Shown: one piece after another, positions 25,801 through 40,800 of the stretch | Position numbering within the stretch: the first letter of the stretch is position 1 | Layout: each line of letters opens with the position of its first letter | The notes under the pieces: model-generated | Database searches by the model: none | Seen by the model: only the letters and a program-made list of their open reading frames with translations | Told to the model about the DNA's origin: nothing | Position numbers and translations under genes: made by a program | Origin: Liolophura sinensis | Lineage: Eukaryota > Mollusca > Polyplacophora > Chitonida > Chitonidae | Length of the DNA stretch: 64,000 nucleotides | NCBI RefSeq assembly: GCF_032854445.1 | Contig: NC_088295.1 | Coordinates: 94,297,805 to 94,361,804 of the forward strand | Direction: 5' to 3'

Positions 25801-28800
25801 AACATGTGTACATTAATAGTATCCCATAATGTCCCTATAGATTGCCTTTTATACTGCAATGAACACCTACATGTACCCTCATGATGTACCACAGATTGCC
25901 TACATACTGGCATGAACCACATGTACCCTCATGATGTACCACAGATTGTCTACATACTGGCATGAACCACATGTACCTTCGTAATGTACCACAGATTGCC
26001 TACATACTAGCATGAACTACCTGTACCGTCACGATGTACCACAGATTGCCTACAGACTGGCATGAACTACATGTTCCCTCCAGATGTACCACACATTACC
26101 TACATATTGGCATGAACCACATGTACCCTCACGATGTACCACAGATTGCCTACATACTGGCATGAACTACATGTACCCTCACGATGTACCACAGATTGCC
26201 TACGTACTGGCATGAACTGCATGTTCCCACATGATGTACCACTCATTGCCTACATACTGGCATGAACTACCTGTACCTTCACAATGTACCACAGATTGCC
26301 TACATACTGGCATGAACTACATCTTCCCTCATGATGTACCACAGATTGCCTACAGACTGGCATGAACCACATGTACCTTCACAAGGTACCACAGATTGCT
26401 TACATACTAGCATGAACTACATGTACCTTCACAATGTACCACAAATTGCCTACATACTGGCATGAACTACATATACCTTCACAATGTACCACAGATTGCC
26501 TACATACTGGCATGAACTACCTGTACCTTCACAAGGTACCACAGATTGCCTACATACTGGCATGAACTACCTGTACCTTCACAATGTACCACAGATTGCC
26601 TACATACTGGCATGAACCACATGTACCGTCACGGTGTATCAGAGATTGCCTACATACTGGCATAAACTACATGTACCTTCACAATGTACCACAGATTGCC
26701 TACAGACTGGCATGAACTACATGTACCTTCACAATGTACCACAGATTGCCTACATACTGGCATGAACTACCTGTACCTTCACAAGGTACCACAGATTGCC
26801 TACATACTGGCATGAACCACATGTACCCTCACGATGTATCAGAGATTGCCTACATACTGGCATGAACTACATGTACCCTTACAATGTACCACAGATTGCC
26901 TACATACTGGCATGAACTACATGTACCTTCACAATGTACCACAGATTGCCTACATACTGGCATGAACCACATGTACCCTCACGATGTATCAGAGATTGCC
27001 TACATACTGGCATGAACTACATGTACCCTTACAATGTACCACAGATTGCCTACATACTGGCATGAACTACATGTACCCTTACAATGTACCACAGATTGCC
27101 TACAAACTGGCATGAATTACATGTTCCCTCATGATGTACAAGGGATTGCCTACAAATTTGCATAAAGGCCTATATGTAACCTCATGATGTACCACAGATT
27201 GCCTACATACTGGCATGAACTACATGTTCCCTCATGATGTACCACAGATTGCCTACATACTGGTATAAACATCTACATGTACCCTCATGATGTACCACAG
27301 ATTGCTTACATACTGGCATGAACTACATGTTCCCTCATGATGTACCACAGATTGCCTATATACTGGTATAAACATCTACATGTAGACTCAGGATGTACAA
27401 CAGATTGCCTACATACTGGTATAAACATCTACATGTAGCCTCATGATGTACAACAGATTGCTTACATACTCGTACAAAGGCCTACATGTACCCTTATGAT
27501 GTACCACAGATTGCCCACATACTGGAATAAACATCTACATGGAGCCACATGATGTACCACAGATTGCCCACATGGTATAAACATTTGCATGTCGCGTCAT
27601 GAAGTACCACAGATTGCAAACATACTGATATAAATGCCTACATGTACCCTCATGATGAACCACAGATTGTCCTTACACTGGCATGAACACCTACGTGCAC
27701 TCTCATGGTGTACCGCAGATTGCCTACCAACTGCTATACATCTCACGATGTACCAGAGGTTGCATGAAGTCAATGTACCTACTGGTTATGATGTACAGTA
27801 GATTACCGTACTGGTATATGAACACTTACCTGTGCAGGACCTGTCATCGTCCCCCAGAACGTAGCCCCTGAAGCAGTGACAGGTGAAGGAGCCCTCTGTG
27901 TTCTCACACCGGTGAGAACATTCACCCCTCCCCACTGAACACTCATCAATGTCTGTCAATCAAAATGTAAACTTCAGGTTCTAGTACAAAAATATGTGAT
28001 ATGTTTAAAACTTGAAAAAATTATATGTAGAAATTACAAAGATACAACTTCAGGGAGGCACTCTATCTAACCTGAAAATATTGTTGGATTATTAAGTGTG
28101 TGTTATGAGCAAACAAGGTGCAGGTTTACCTGTGCAGAGGGGCAGCTCAAAACCTACAGAGCAATGACACTGGTCAGGGGAGGAGCAGATTCCGTGTGGC
28201 CCACAGTTGCCCGGTGGGAAGTCGTAACACACAGCTGCAGAAAAGCAGGTGTAGCTCAGGTAAGAGTTACAGGTACATATATTATGTGCTATGTCACATC
28301 TAAAGTACAAGACACAAGAACTCCCAAAACAATTATTAAAAGATAAACAAATGTACAATTCCTCTTACGAATGGCTTGTCAGTAAATCAATGAAAATGGT
28401 TTTGGGGACATTCTTGCCAAGCAGTTTAAATAGTATTAAACTTGGCCATATTTTCACTTTTAAGTTGAGAAGGATTCTGTCTCTAAACAGACATTCCTCT
28501 CTAAACAGACAGGTGCATATAACATGTAAACTGTACTGACAGCTTATGATCTAAACAGACAGGTGCATATAACATGTAAACTGTACTGACAGCTTATGAT
28601 CTAAACAGACAGGTGCATATCACATGTAAACTGTACTGACAGCTTATGATCTAAACAGACAGGAGCATATAACATGTAAACTGTACTGACAGCTTATGAT
28701 CTAAACAGACAGGAGCATATAACATGTAAACTGTACTGACAGCTTATGATCTAAACAGACAGGTGCATATCACATGTAAACTGTACTGACAGCTTATGAT

Positions 28801-31800
28801 CTAAACAGATAGGTGCATATGACATGTAAACTGTACTGACAGCTTATGATCTAAACAGACAGGAGCATATAACATGTAAACTGTACTGACAGCTTATGAT
28901 CTAAACAGACAGGTGCATATCACATGTAAACTGTACTGACAGCTTATGATCTAAACAGATAGGTGCATATGACATGTAAACTGTACTGACAGCTTATGAT
29001 CTAAACAGATAGGTGCATATGACATGTAACCTGTACTGACAGCTTATGATCTAAACAGACAGGTGCATATGACATGTAAACTGTACTGACAGCTTATGAT
29101 CTACACACCATTACCTACCATTCCAGAGACGTGAAGCATTCGATATATTCCCATTGACTTTCTTGTAATGGTTACTTACGCAGACAGAGTCCGCCTGCAC
29201 CAACGCCCCTGCCCTCAAAACAGTCACAGTAGTACGAGCCTGCGGTATTGACACACTTCTCAGGGCACTTCCCGTTATCATTAAGGCATTCGTCATTGTC
29301 TGCCAAAGTAATGACATTACAATCGGGTTAAAAGTTACAATCACGGTAACAGTAACCATACCATACTAACGTTATACAATTATACCACAAGTTTTCACTG
29401 CTAGTTATACACAAGTTACACGTATACACAAGTTACATGTACACACAAGTTATACACAAATTATATATATACGCAAGTTATACACAAGTTATAAACAAAT
29501 TACATGTATACACAAGATATACACAAGTTATGCTATAAGTTCTGGTTATACACTTGACACATAGCCCATGCTGACATGACACACAGCCAATGCTGACATG
29601 ACACACAGCCCATGTTGACATGACACAGCACATGCTGACATGACACACCTCACATGTTGACATGACACATAGCCCATGCTGACGTCACACACAGCACATG
29701 TTGATGTCACACAGCACATGTTGACATGACACAGCACATGTTGACATGACACGTTATATGTTGACATGACACACAGCACAAGTTGACGTCACACACAGCC
29801 CATGTTGACATGACATACAGCCCTTGTTGACATGACACACACCTCATGCTGACATGACACAAACCCCTGCTGACATGACACACAGCCCATCTTGATATGA
29901 CCCACAGCCCATGTTGATATGACACACAACTCATGTTGATATAACACACAGCACATGTTGCCATGACACACAACATATGCTGAGATGACCCGTGACACAT
30001 ACTGATGTCACACACAGCAAATGCTGACAAGACATACAGCTCATTCTGATATGACACACAGCTCATGCTGATATGACACACAGCTCATGTTTACATGACA
30101 CATGTTGACATGTCACACACAGCATATACTGACATGACACGCAGCTCATGTTGAAATGACACACAGCATATGATGACATGGCAAATAGCACATGTTGACA
30201 TGACACATGGCTCATGTTTACATGACACATGGTACATGTTGACATGACACACAGCACATGTTGACATGACACACAGCATATGCTGACATAACATACAGCC
30301 CAAGCTGACAGGACACACAGCCCATGCTGACATGACATACTGTGGACATGACACATGACACATGCTGACATGACACACAGCATATGCTGACACCACACAC
30401 AGCCCATGCTGACATGACATACTGTGGACATGGCACATGTTGACATGACACACAACATATGCTGACACCACACACAGCCCATGCTGACATGACATACTGT
30501 GGACATGACACATGGCACTTGTTGACATGACACACAGCATACGCTGACATGACACATGGCATATGTTGGCATCACACACAGCACATATTGACATGGTACA
30601 CATTGAGACACTTACCTCTACAGTCATTGGTATGTTCTCCGGGTGTGTAGCCCACAAAACAGCCACACTCAAATGACCCCGGTTTGTTTGTACATTTCTG
30701 CACACATCCGCCATTCTCATCTTCACATTCATCAGTGTCTGTAAAAAAACAGCGAGTGAATAAGTCAGATGAACTATTCCAGTCGGTCGCTTCAGCTTTC
30801 TATTCACGTGGATACACATCAGTTTCATCTGAACGAACACAACCAGAATAAAGGTGCTCTGGCAGCTAGGTGTTACTAGGTACATGTAGGCCTACATAGC
30901 AATGTTCATCAATATTGTCCAACTTATGATGTGTCAGATGTGCAGACCGTACTTGTCCTTCATGCAGCACAAATACATTTTCATACATAATCCGAAAAGC
31001 ACATGGCTAATTACTGAAGACAAGGGAGATAACTGCTTACCTATACAGGTGCTCTTGTCTCCAGCCAGACTGTAGCCATCACTACAGCTACACATAAATG
31101 ACCCCTCTGTGTTTTCACAAAACTGATCACACCCACCGTTGTCACGGCTGCACTCATCGTCATCTGCAAACAGAGTAGGCAGTCACAGTGTGCAGACAGA
31201 AATACACAGAAATAATCACACAAATCTCACCGAACAGGGGCCTTCGTAAATCAGCAATCAATTAGATAATAAATCTCAGCGAACAGATAGATGAGAAGGC
31301 AAACTAACCAGCAGCTCAAATCAACATTCCATAGATCCAGCTAGTCGCCGACAGACTGCTGTACAAGTCTTATCATTATGATGAATATCTCTTACAGTAT
31401 TTAATAACACCCTCTGTATTCACCAACTCTTGAGTTTTTAGCTTCAAGTTTCTCAGTTTGAGAGTTATATGATGTTGTGAGACATATTTCTAAAGTTAAC
31501 CATGTCTATAGGTGTATTTGACTGACCGTGACACTTGGGTCGGCTGTACCCTAGGAGACAGTCACACAGGTAGGGTTCCACGCAGGTGCCTCCGTTAGCG
31601 CAGGTCCCCACTGGGAAGTCATAACACAAGGCTGTAACACCAGACGAACAGGCATCACCCACAACCAACGTTTATCTACATGTATATATGTATTATTTAT
31701 TTCTTTGATGTGTTATAATCAATAAGTCTTCACTTCAATAAATGCACGACAACTGTGGTTACGGGTACATGTCCACGTACACTTAAGCTGTAGGGGTCTA

Positions 31801-34800
31801 CAAGGGTCTGGGAATATTTTAGTACACATGTACATGTACACTTAAGCTGTAGGAGTCTACAAGGGCCTGCGAAGATTTCAGTACACATGTACAAGTACAC
31901 TTAAGCTGTAGGAGTCTACAAGGTCTGTGAAGATTTCAATACACATGAACACGTACACTTAAGCTGTAGGAGTTTACAAGATCCTGTGAAGATTTCAGTA
32001 CACATGTACACGTACACTTAAGCTGTAGGAGTTTACAAGGGCCTGTGAAGATTTCAATACACATGTACACGTGCACTTAAGCTGTAGCAGTCTACAAGGG
32101 CCTGTGAAGATTTCAATACACATGCACATGTGCACTTAACCTGTATGGGTCTACAAGGGTCTGTGAACATTTCAATACACATGTACACGTACACTTAAGC
32201 TGTAGGAGCCTACAAGGGTCTGTGAAGATTTCAATACACATGTACATGTACACTTAAGCTGTAGGAGTCCACAAGGGACTGTGAAGATTTCAGTACACAT
32301 GTACATGTACACTTAAGGTGTAGGAGTCTTCAAGGTACGATGAAGATTTCAATACACATGTACATGTACACTTAAGCTGTAGCAGTCTACAATGGCCTGT
32401 GAAGATTTCAGTACACATGTACACGTACACTTAAGCTGTAGCAGTCTACAATGGCCTGTGAAGGCTTCAATACACATGTACACGTACACTTAAGCTGTAG
32501 GAGCCTACAAGGGTCTGTGAACATTTTAATACACATGTACACGTACACTTAAGCTGTAGAGGTCTACAAGGCCTTGTGAAAATTTCAGTACACATGTACA
32601 CGTACACTTAAGCTGTAGGGGTCTACAAGGGCCTGTGAAGATTTCAGTACACATGTACACGTACACTTAAACTGTAGGAGTCTACAAGGGCCTGTGAGGA
32701 TTTCAGTACACATGTACATGTACATTTAAGCTGTAGGAGTCGACAATGGCCTGTGAAGATTTCAGTATACATGTACACCTAAGCTGTAGGGATCTACAAG
32801 GGCCTGTGAAGATTTCAGTACACATGTACACGTAAACCTAAGCTGTAGGGGTCTACAAGGGCCTGTGAAGATTTCAATATACATGTACATGTACACTTAA
32901 GCTGTAGGAGTCTACAAGGGCCTGTGAAGATTTCAGTACACCTGTATATGTACACTTAAGCTGTAGGGGTCTACAAGAGTCTGTGAAGATTTCAATACAC
33001 ATGTACACGTACACTTAAGCTGTAGGAGTCTACAAGGGCCTGTGAAGATTTCAATACACATGTACACGTACACTTAAGCTGTAGGAGTCTACAAGGGCCT
33101 GCGAAGATTTCAGTATACATGTACATGTAGAATACTTCAGATTATTGTTTCTTCACCCTAGTCACCGTCCTCTCTCTCACAGTTTTTACAACGCAGAGGG
33201 TCGTTCCACAACATTAGGCAGGTGCCTGTCTAAGAGCAGCCGCGTAGGGGGCCTACTTATCGCTGGAGTCACACTGTAGGCCTACTCACCTTCACAAGAC
33301 AAGTTAGCAGCCACCCACTTATAGCCGGGGTCACACTGACAAGTGTACCCTCCATCTTGGTTCTTACAGCCTAAGCACACTGCGGAGTTGGATTCACACT
33401 CATTCACATCTGAAAAAAGGTAGGTTTAGCAGAGGCCAACTATTAAAAAAACAACACACAAAACAAAATTGCATACACGAGTGGGAATGATTTACATGTA
33501 CCAGAATTTTAAACATTGTTAATTTATAGTATGAAGACCACAACATAATAAAGAAGATTCTAAATTTATTAACAAATTGAGCATGTAGGAGAACCACAAA
33601 AGCAAAAGTGGACAGAAGTGAGCACCAGATTCGTTTTTCTTTCTTCGCTATTCGAATATTGAACATAGTGCTAGCATTACATTCGTTGTTTGAATTTCGA
33701 ATAAAACGCTGGCGGCATACAAGTCAGCAAGATATTCGTTTTTCGTTATTCAACTTATTTGATTAGTGTTTTACTCCATGCTCAAGAATGAGGGCGGCCA
33801 TCATTCTAGTGGGAAGAAACCGAACAATGCCGGAAGAAATCTTGAATGTCTTGGCAATACAGCAAACTCGAGTTTATCTGTCCTTTAAATAAGGATATAT
33901 GGTGCTGCCATGGTGTTGAATATTAAAGTGTAAGTGAAGTGCTGATCATACAGAGTTTAGCACGGGATTCACCATCACTGGCCACTTGCATTCTTATCTC
34001 CAGTACCGGGCCGTTCACAGTATCACGTTATCACGTTATCTGAAGGTGAAATAAGAAGCTTACTCCACACTTGTCGTCATTCGTCATTAAATGTAAGAAG
34101 TTTACACAAATATGGTGCTAGCGAGTTTTTTTCAGTTATTCAACACTTCAGTAACATGTTGAGTTGAATATGGTGATAGGGAATTATTCCATAATCAGGT
34201 CTCCAATACTGGCTCAGATATGGTGCCAGCATGCTTTTTGCATCTCAAATAAAATCTTTAAACGCATGTGGTGCAAATACCTTTTTCGTTAATGATGTCT
34301 AATAGGGACGTTTTCCTGAATATAGTGCTGGCAGATTTTTTATTATTCAGGGCTTCAGTAACATGCTGACCCTAACACGTTTTTCGTTATTCAGATTTTC
34401 AGTAACGTGGTCGAATTTCGTTATTCAATAATATGCTGGCAAGAACATGATGCTGGCGTTATTCCTTATTCATATCTCAAATATGGTGGTCGCATGTTTT
34501 TCATCATTCAGCTCGTCAAAGTGGTGCTGGCTGGAATACTGTGCTAACGAGTTTTTCTAAATTCGAATCTAAAAAAAATGTTTACGCACGTAAGAGGCTA
34601 GCATGTTTATTGTTATTCATCTCTTTAACAGCCTTCTTGCCCGAATATGGTACCAGCACATTATTCCTTATTTGAATAATGAAAACTGAATATCGCGCTA
34701 ACTTGTATATTTCCAACTGAATCCCTCACCTGCACAAAGGGGTGGGCTGAATCCCTCATCTGTACAGTTGTGGGCTGATTCCCTCACCTGCACAAAGTGG

Positions 34801-37800
34801 TGGCCTGAATCACTCACCTGTACAGTTGTGGGCTGAGTCCCTTACCTGCACAGAGTGGTAGGCTGAATCCCTTACCTGCACAGAGTGGTGGCCTGAATCC
34901 CTCACCTGCACAGAGTGGTGGGCTAAATCCCTCACCTGTACAGCTGTGGGCTGAATCCCTCACCTGCACTGTGTGATGGGCTGAATCCCTTACCTGCACA
35001 GAGTGGTGGGCTGAATCCCTCACCTGCACTGAGTGGTGGGCCGAATCTCTCACCTGTCCAAAGTGGTGGGCTAAATCACTCATCTGCATTGTGTGGTGGG
35101 CTGAATCCCTCACCTATATAGTTGTGGGCTGAGTCCCTCACCTGCACAGAGTGGTAGGCTGAATAACTTACCTGCACAGAGTGGTGGCCTGAATCCCTCA
35201 CTTGCACAGAGTGGTGGGCTGAATCTTTCAGCTGTACAGGGTGGTGGGCTGAATCCCTTACCTGCACAGAGTGGTGGGCTGTCCCTCACCTGCACAGAGT
35301 GGTGGGCCGAATCTCTCACCTGTCCAAAGTGGTGGGCTAAATCACTCATCTGCGCTGTGTGGTGGGCTGAATCCCTCACCTGTACAGTTGTGGGCTGAGT
35401 CCCTCACCTGCACTGAGTGGTGGGCTGAATCCCTCACCTGCACAGAGTGGTGGGCTGAATCACTCACCTGCACTGAGTGGTGGGCTAAATCCCTCACCTG
35501 TACAGAGTGGTGGGCTGAATCACTCACCTGTACAGAGTGGTGGGCTGAATCACTCACCTGTACAGAGTGGTGGGCTGAATCACTCACCTGAATTGTGTAG
35601 TGGCCTGAATCCCTCACCTGTACAGAGTGGTGGGCTGAATCCCTCACCTGTACAGAATGGTGGGCTGAATCTCTGACCTGCACAGAGTGGTGGGCTGAAT
35701 CACTCACCTGTACAGAGTGGTGGGCTGAATCACTCACCTGAACAGAGTGGTGGGCTGAATCACTCACCTGTACAGAGTGGTGGGCTGAATCCCTCACCTG
35801 TACAGAGTGGTGGCCTGAATCCCTCACTTGCACAGAGTGGTGGGCTGAATCTTTCAGCTGTACAGGGTGGTGGGCTGAATCCCTTACCTGCACAGAGTGG
35901 TGGGCTGAATCACTCACCTGCACAGAGTGGTGGGCTGAATCGCTCACCTGTACAGAATGGTGGCCTGAATCCCTCACTTGCACAGAGTGGTGGGCTGAAT
36001 CACTCACCTGTACAGAGTGGTGGGCTGAATCCCTCACCTGTACAGAGTGGTGGGCTGAATCCCTCACCTGCACAGAGTGGTGGCCTGAATCCCTCACTTG
36101 CACAGAGTGGTGGCCTGAATCCCTCACGTGCACAGAGTGGTGGGCTGAATCACTCACCTGCACTGAGTGGTGGGCCAAATCTCTCACCTGTCCAAAGTGG
36201 TGGGCTAAATCACTCATCTGCACTGTATGGCGGGCTGAATCCCTCACCTGTACAGTTGTGGGCTGAGTCCCTCACCTGCACAGAGTGGTGGGCTGAATCT
36301 CTCACCTGCACTATGTGGTGGCCTGAATCACTCACCTTCACAGAGTGGTGGGCTGAATCCCTCACCTGCACAGAGTGGTGGGCTGAATCACTCACCTTCA
36401 CAGAGTGGTGGGCTGAATCCCTCACGTGCACAGAGTGGTGGGCTGAGTCCCTCACCTGCACAGAGTGGTGGGCTGAATCTCTCACCTGCACTATGTGGTG
36501 GCCTGAATCACTCACCTTCACAGAGTGGTGGGCTGAATCACTCATCTGCACTATGTGGTGGGCCGAATCTCTCACCTTCACAGAGTGGTGGGCTGAATCC
36601 CTCACCTGCACTATGTGGTGGCCTGAATCACTCACCTTCACAGAGTGGTGGGCCAAATCACTCATCTGCACTGTGTGGTGGGCCGAATCTCTCACCTGCA
36701 CTATGTGGTGGCCTGAATCACTCACCTTCACAGAGTGGTGGGCTGAATCTCTCACCTGCACTATGTGGTGGCCTGAATCACTCACCTTCACAGAGTGGTG
36801 GGCCAAATCACTCATCTGCACTGTGTGGTGGGCCGAATCTCTCACCTGTCCAAAGTGGTGGGCTAAATCACTCATCTGCACTATGTGGTGGGCCAAATCT
36901 CTCACTTGTCCAAAGTGGTGGGCTAAATCACTCATCTGCACTGTGTGGTGGGCCGAATTTCTCACCTGTCCAAAGTGGTGGGCTAAATCACTCATCTGCA
37001 CAGAGTGGTGGGCTGAATCCCTCACCTGTACAGTTGTGGGCTGAGTCCCTCACCTGCACTGTGTAGTGGCCTTAATCACTCACCTGTACAGAGTGGTGGG
37101 CTGAATCGCTCACCTGCACAGAGTGGTGGGCTGAATCCCTCACCTGCACTGTGTAGTGGGCTGAATCCCTCACTTGCACAGAGTGGTGGGCTGAGTCCCT
37201 CACCTGCACTGAGTGGTGGGCTGAATCCCTCACCTGCACAGAGTGGTGGGCTGAATCACTCACCTGCACTGAGTGGTGGGCTAAATCCCTCACTTGCACA
37301 GAGTGGTGGGCTGAATCACTCACCTGTACAGAGTGGTGGGCTGAATCACTCACCTGTACAGAGTGGTGGGCTGAATCACTCACCTGCATTGTGTAGTGGC
37401 CTGAATCCCTCACCTGTACAGAGTGGTGGGCTGAATCCCTCACCTGCACTGAGTGGTGGGCTGAATCACTCACCTGTACAGAGTGGTGGGCTGAATCACT
37501 CACCTGTACAGAGTGGTGGGTTGAATCACTCACCTGAACAGAGTGGTGGCCTGAATCCCTCACTTGCACAGAGTGGTGGCCTGAATCCCTCACGTGCACA
37601 GAGTGGTAGGCTGAGTCTCTCATCTGCACAGAGTGGTAGGCTGAATTCCTCACCTGTACAGAGTGGTGGGCTGAATCGCTCACCTGCACTGTGTGGTGGG
37701 CTGAATCACTCACCTGTACAGAGTGGTGGGCTGAATCACTCACCTGAACAGAGTGGTGGGCTGAATCCCTCACCTGCACAGAGTGGTGGGCTGAGTCTCT

Positions 37801-40800
37801 CACCTGCACAGAGTGGTGGGCTGAGTCCCTCACCTGCACAGAGTGGTGGCCTGAATCCCTCACGTGCACAGAGTGGTGGCCTGAATCCCTCACGTGCACA
37901 GAGTGGTAGGCTGAGTCTCTCATCTGCACAGAGTGGTAGGCTGAATTCCTCACCTGTACAGAGTGGTGGGCTGAATCGCTCACCTGCACAGAGTGGTGGG
38001 TTGAATGCCTCACCTGCACTGTGTAGTGGGCTGAATCCCTCACTTGCACAGTGGTGGGCTGAATGTTTCACCTGTACAGAGTGGTGGGCTGAATCGCTCA
38101 CCTGCACAGAGTGGTGGGTTGAATCCCTCACCTGCACTGTGTAGTGGGCTGAGTCCCTCACTTGCACAGAGTGGTAGGCTGAATTCCTCACCTGTACAGA
38201 GTGGTGGGCTGAATCGCTCACTTGCACAGAGTGGTAGGCTGAATTCCTCACTTGCACAGAGTGGTGGGCTGAATCCCTCACCTGTACAGAGTGGTGGGCT
38301 GAATCACTCACCTGTACAGAGTGGTGGGCTGAATCACTCACCTGTACAGAGTGGTGGGCTGAATCCCTCACCTGTACAGAGTGGTGGGCTGAATCACTCA
38401 CCTGTACAGAGTGGTGGGCTGAATCTCTCACCTGCACAGAGTGGTGGCCTGAATCCCTCACTTGCACAGAGTGGTGGGCTGAATCTTTCACCTGTACAGA
38501 GTGGTGGGCTGAATCTCTCACCTGCACAGAGTGGTAGGCTGAGTCCCTCACTTGCACAGAGTGGTGGACTGAGTCCCTCACCTGCACAGAGTGGTGGGCT
38601 GAATCCCTCACCTGTACAGAATGGTGGGCTGAATCTCTGACCTGCACAGAGTGGTGGGCTGAATCTTTCACCTGTACAGAGTGGTGGGCTGAATCACTCA
38701 CCTGTACAGAGTGGTGGGCTGAATCCTTCAGAACACTGGCATGTCCCTGGTCGCACACATGTTCCTCCATTCTGACACTTCCCTGGGGGCTGAGACTGGT
38801 CACACAGAGCTACAATTAGAGTACAACTCCTACATAAGACACATTTCCCTAAGGATTTATCACACATAGTGCTACAAGTACATGTATAAACACACAGGCT
38901 TTAGTAAATCACAACTCCTACATAAATAAACACTAATAATCTTAGTTTTACAGTTAGTTTGTGTGAACAAATCTACACGTTTTCTCAATTCTTCATCTGA
39001 AGCCCAAAGCCTGATAAAACATTTTTCCGAGGTGTAGTGAATTACCTTTCTCTAAGCTTTCTCCCGGCAGACGGCCATAGCCTGGCTTTTGACCAATGCA
39101 AAAGAAGAAGCCAATGCCATTACGACAGCCCAGATCACACACTTGTCCTGCAGCCGTAGCACACTCATCAGTATCTGTAATTAACACATACATCTGTACT
39201 TCACAAGCTTGTCAGTTACTTGCCTAAGGGAGGTAGGTTTAATACTATGTACACTGTGGTTTCTTTCACCTGTAAAACTATAACTCCTGTTACTTGTGTA
39301 AGTGCATGAAAATGAAAGATTATTGAATATCGTGTTAAACTATTTCATATTGTGTGAAATAATTATATAAAGCAAGAAAGATATGTTTCTGATCACAAGA
39401 GTGAAGGTATGGTCAATGATCAGGTTATTTAAAGATGTAAGATTAGGTCCTCTGGTTCCGGAGAGGCATCTGTGCCCCAAAGGGTTAGTGCGCCACCATG
39501 GCGCAATGATCCAGGAGTCTATCACCAGTGCGGTCACAGTGAGTTTCAGTCTAGCTCTTGCTGGCTTTTACATTGGCCGTACGTGGAAAGGTCTGCCGGC
39601 AACCTGCAGATGGTGGTGAGTTTCCCCGGGGCTCTGCCCGTTTTCCTGCCACCATAATGCTGGTCGCCGTCGTATAATTCAAATATTCTTGAGCATTGCG
39701 TAAAACACCAATGAAATAAATATATAAATCAAATCCTCGAGCAGTCAATGCAGATTTTTCATCCCCAGAATCTGTGCTATATTAAAGTACATGTATGCAC
39801 AAAAAGTGGGACCTCAAACAGCAAAAACATTATAGTTACACACCTTCTTACAAAATTCCCTCAGACAACTGTTATTCTCTCTCTTACAAAATCCCCTCAA
39901 ACAACTGTTATTCACTCGCTTACAAAATCCCCTCAGACAACTGTTATTCACTCGCTTACAAAATCCCCTCAGACAACTGTTATTCACCCTTTTACAAAAT
40001 CACATCAGACATCTGTTTTTCACCCTCATACAAAATCACCACAGACAACTGTTATTCACCCTTTTACAAAATTCGACAATTAATATTCATTCTCTTACAA
40101 AATCACCTCCAAACAATTCTTATTCACTCTTTCACAAAATCACCTGTGACAATTGTTATTACAATTGTCATACAAAATCACCTCAAAAAAACTGTTATTC
40201 TTCCTCTTACAAAATCCACTCCACCAATTGCTGTTCACTCTCTTACAAAATCACCTCAAACAATTGTTCTTCATCTTCTCACAAAAACACCACCGACAAA
40301 TGTTATTCACCCTTCTACAAAATCACCTCCAACAAACTTGTTATTCATCCTCTTAAAAAATCACCTCAGCAATTGTTATTCAATCTCTTAGGAAATCACC
40401 TCCTACAAACGCTATTCATCCTCTTGCAAAATCCCCTCAGAAAGCTGTTATTCACCTTTTAGAAATTCACCACCAACAATTGTTATTCGCCTCTTGGCAA
40501 AATGACCTCAGACAACTATTATCATCCTTTTTACAAAATAACCTTGACAAATGTTATTCACCTGTTATAAAATCACCTCCAACAAATGTTATTCACCTCT
40601 AATAAAATCACTGCCAACAACTGTTATTCATCCTCTTACAAAAACACCTCCGACAATTGCTCTTCACCCTTTCACAACATCACATCCGACAATTGCTCTT
40701 CACCCTTTCACAAAATGATCTGCGACAAATGTTCTACATCCTAGAAAATTCCCTCAGGCACCTGTTTTTCACCCTCTTACCACAATGCCATTTGCCAACT

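Noticed and set aside
25850-27830. The 50-bp array beginning next to the e24 donor as splice-derived
   Set aside because: It starts a few bases after the donor but contains no part of exon e24 or of its GT, so it does not meet the criterion used for the other arrays.
29546-30885. Cysteine-rich frames with repeats like CHVSMCCVS
   Set aside because: Produced by the 21-bp array. The cysteines come from repeated 'tgtcat' codons and not from a real cysteine-rich protein.
34814-38803. Long open frames of 89 to 355 codons on both strands with a ten-residue period ([10 protein letters not shown] and similar)
   Set aside because: They arise because the 30-bp unit is a multiple of three and lacks stops in those frames. 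They are intronic repeats, not coding, except for the true e17 at the right end.
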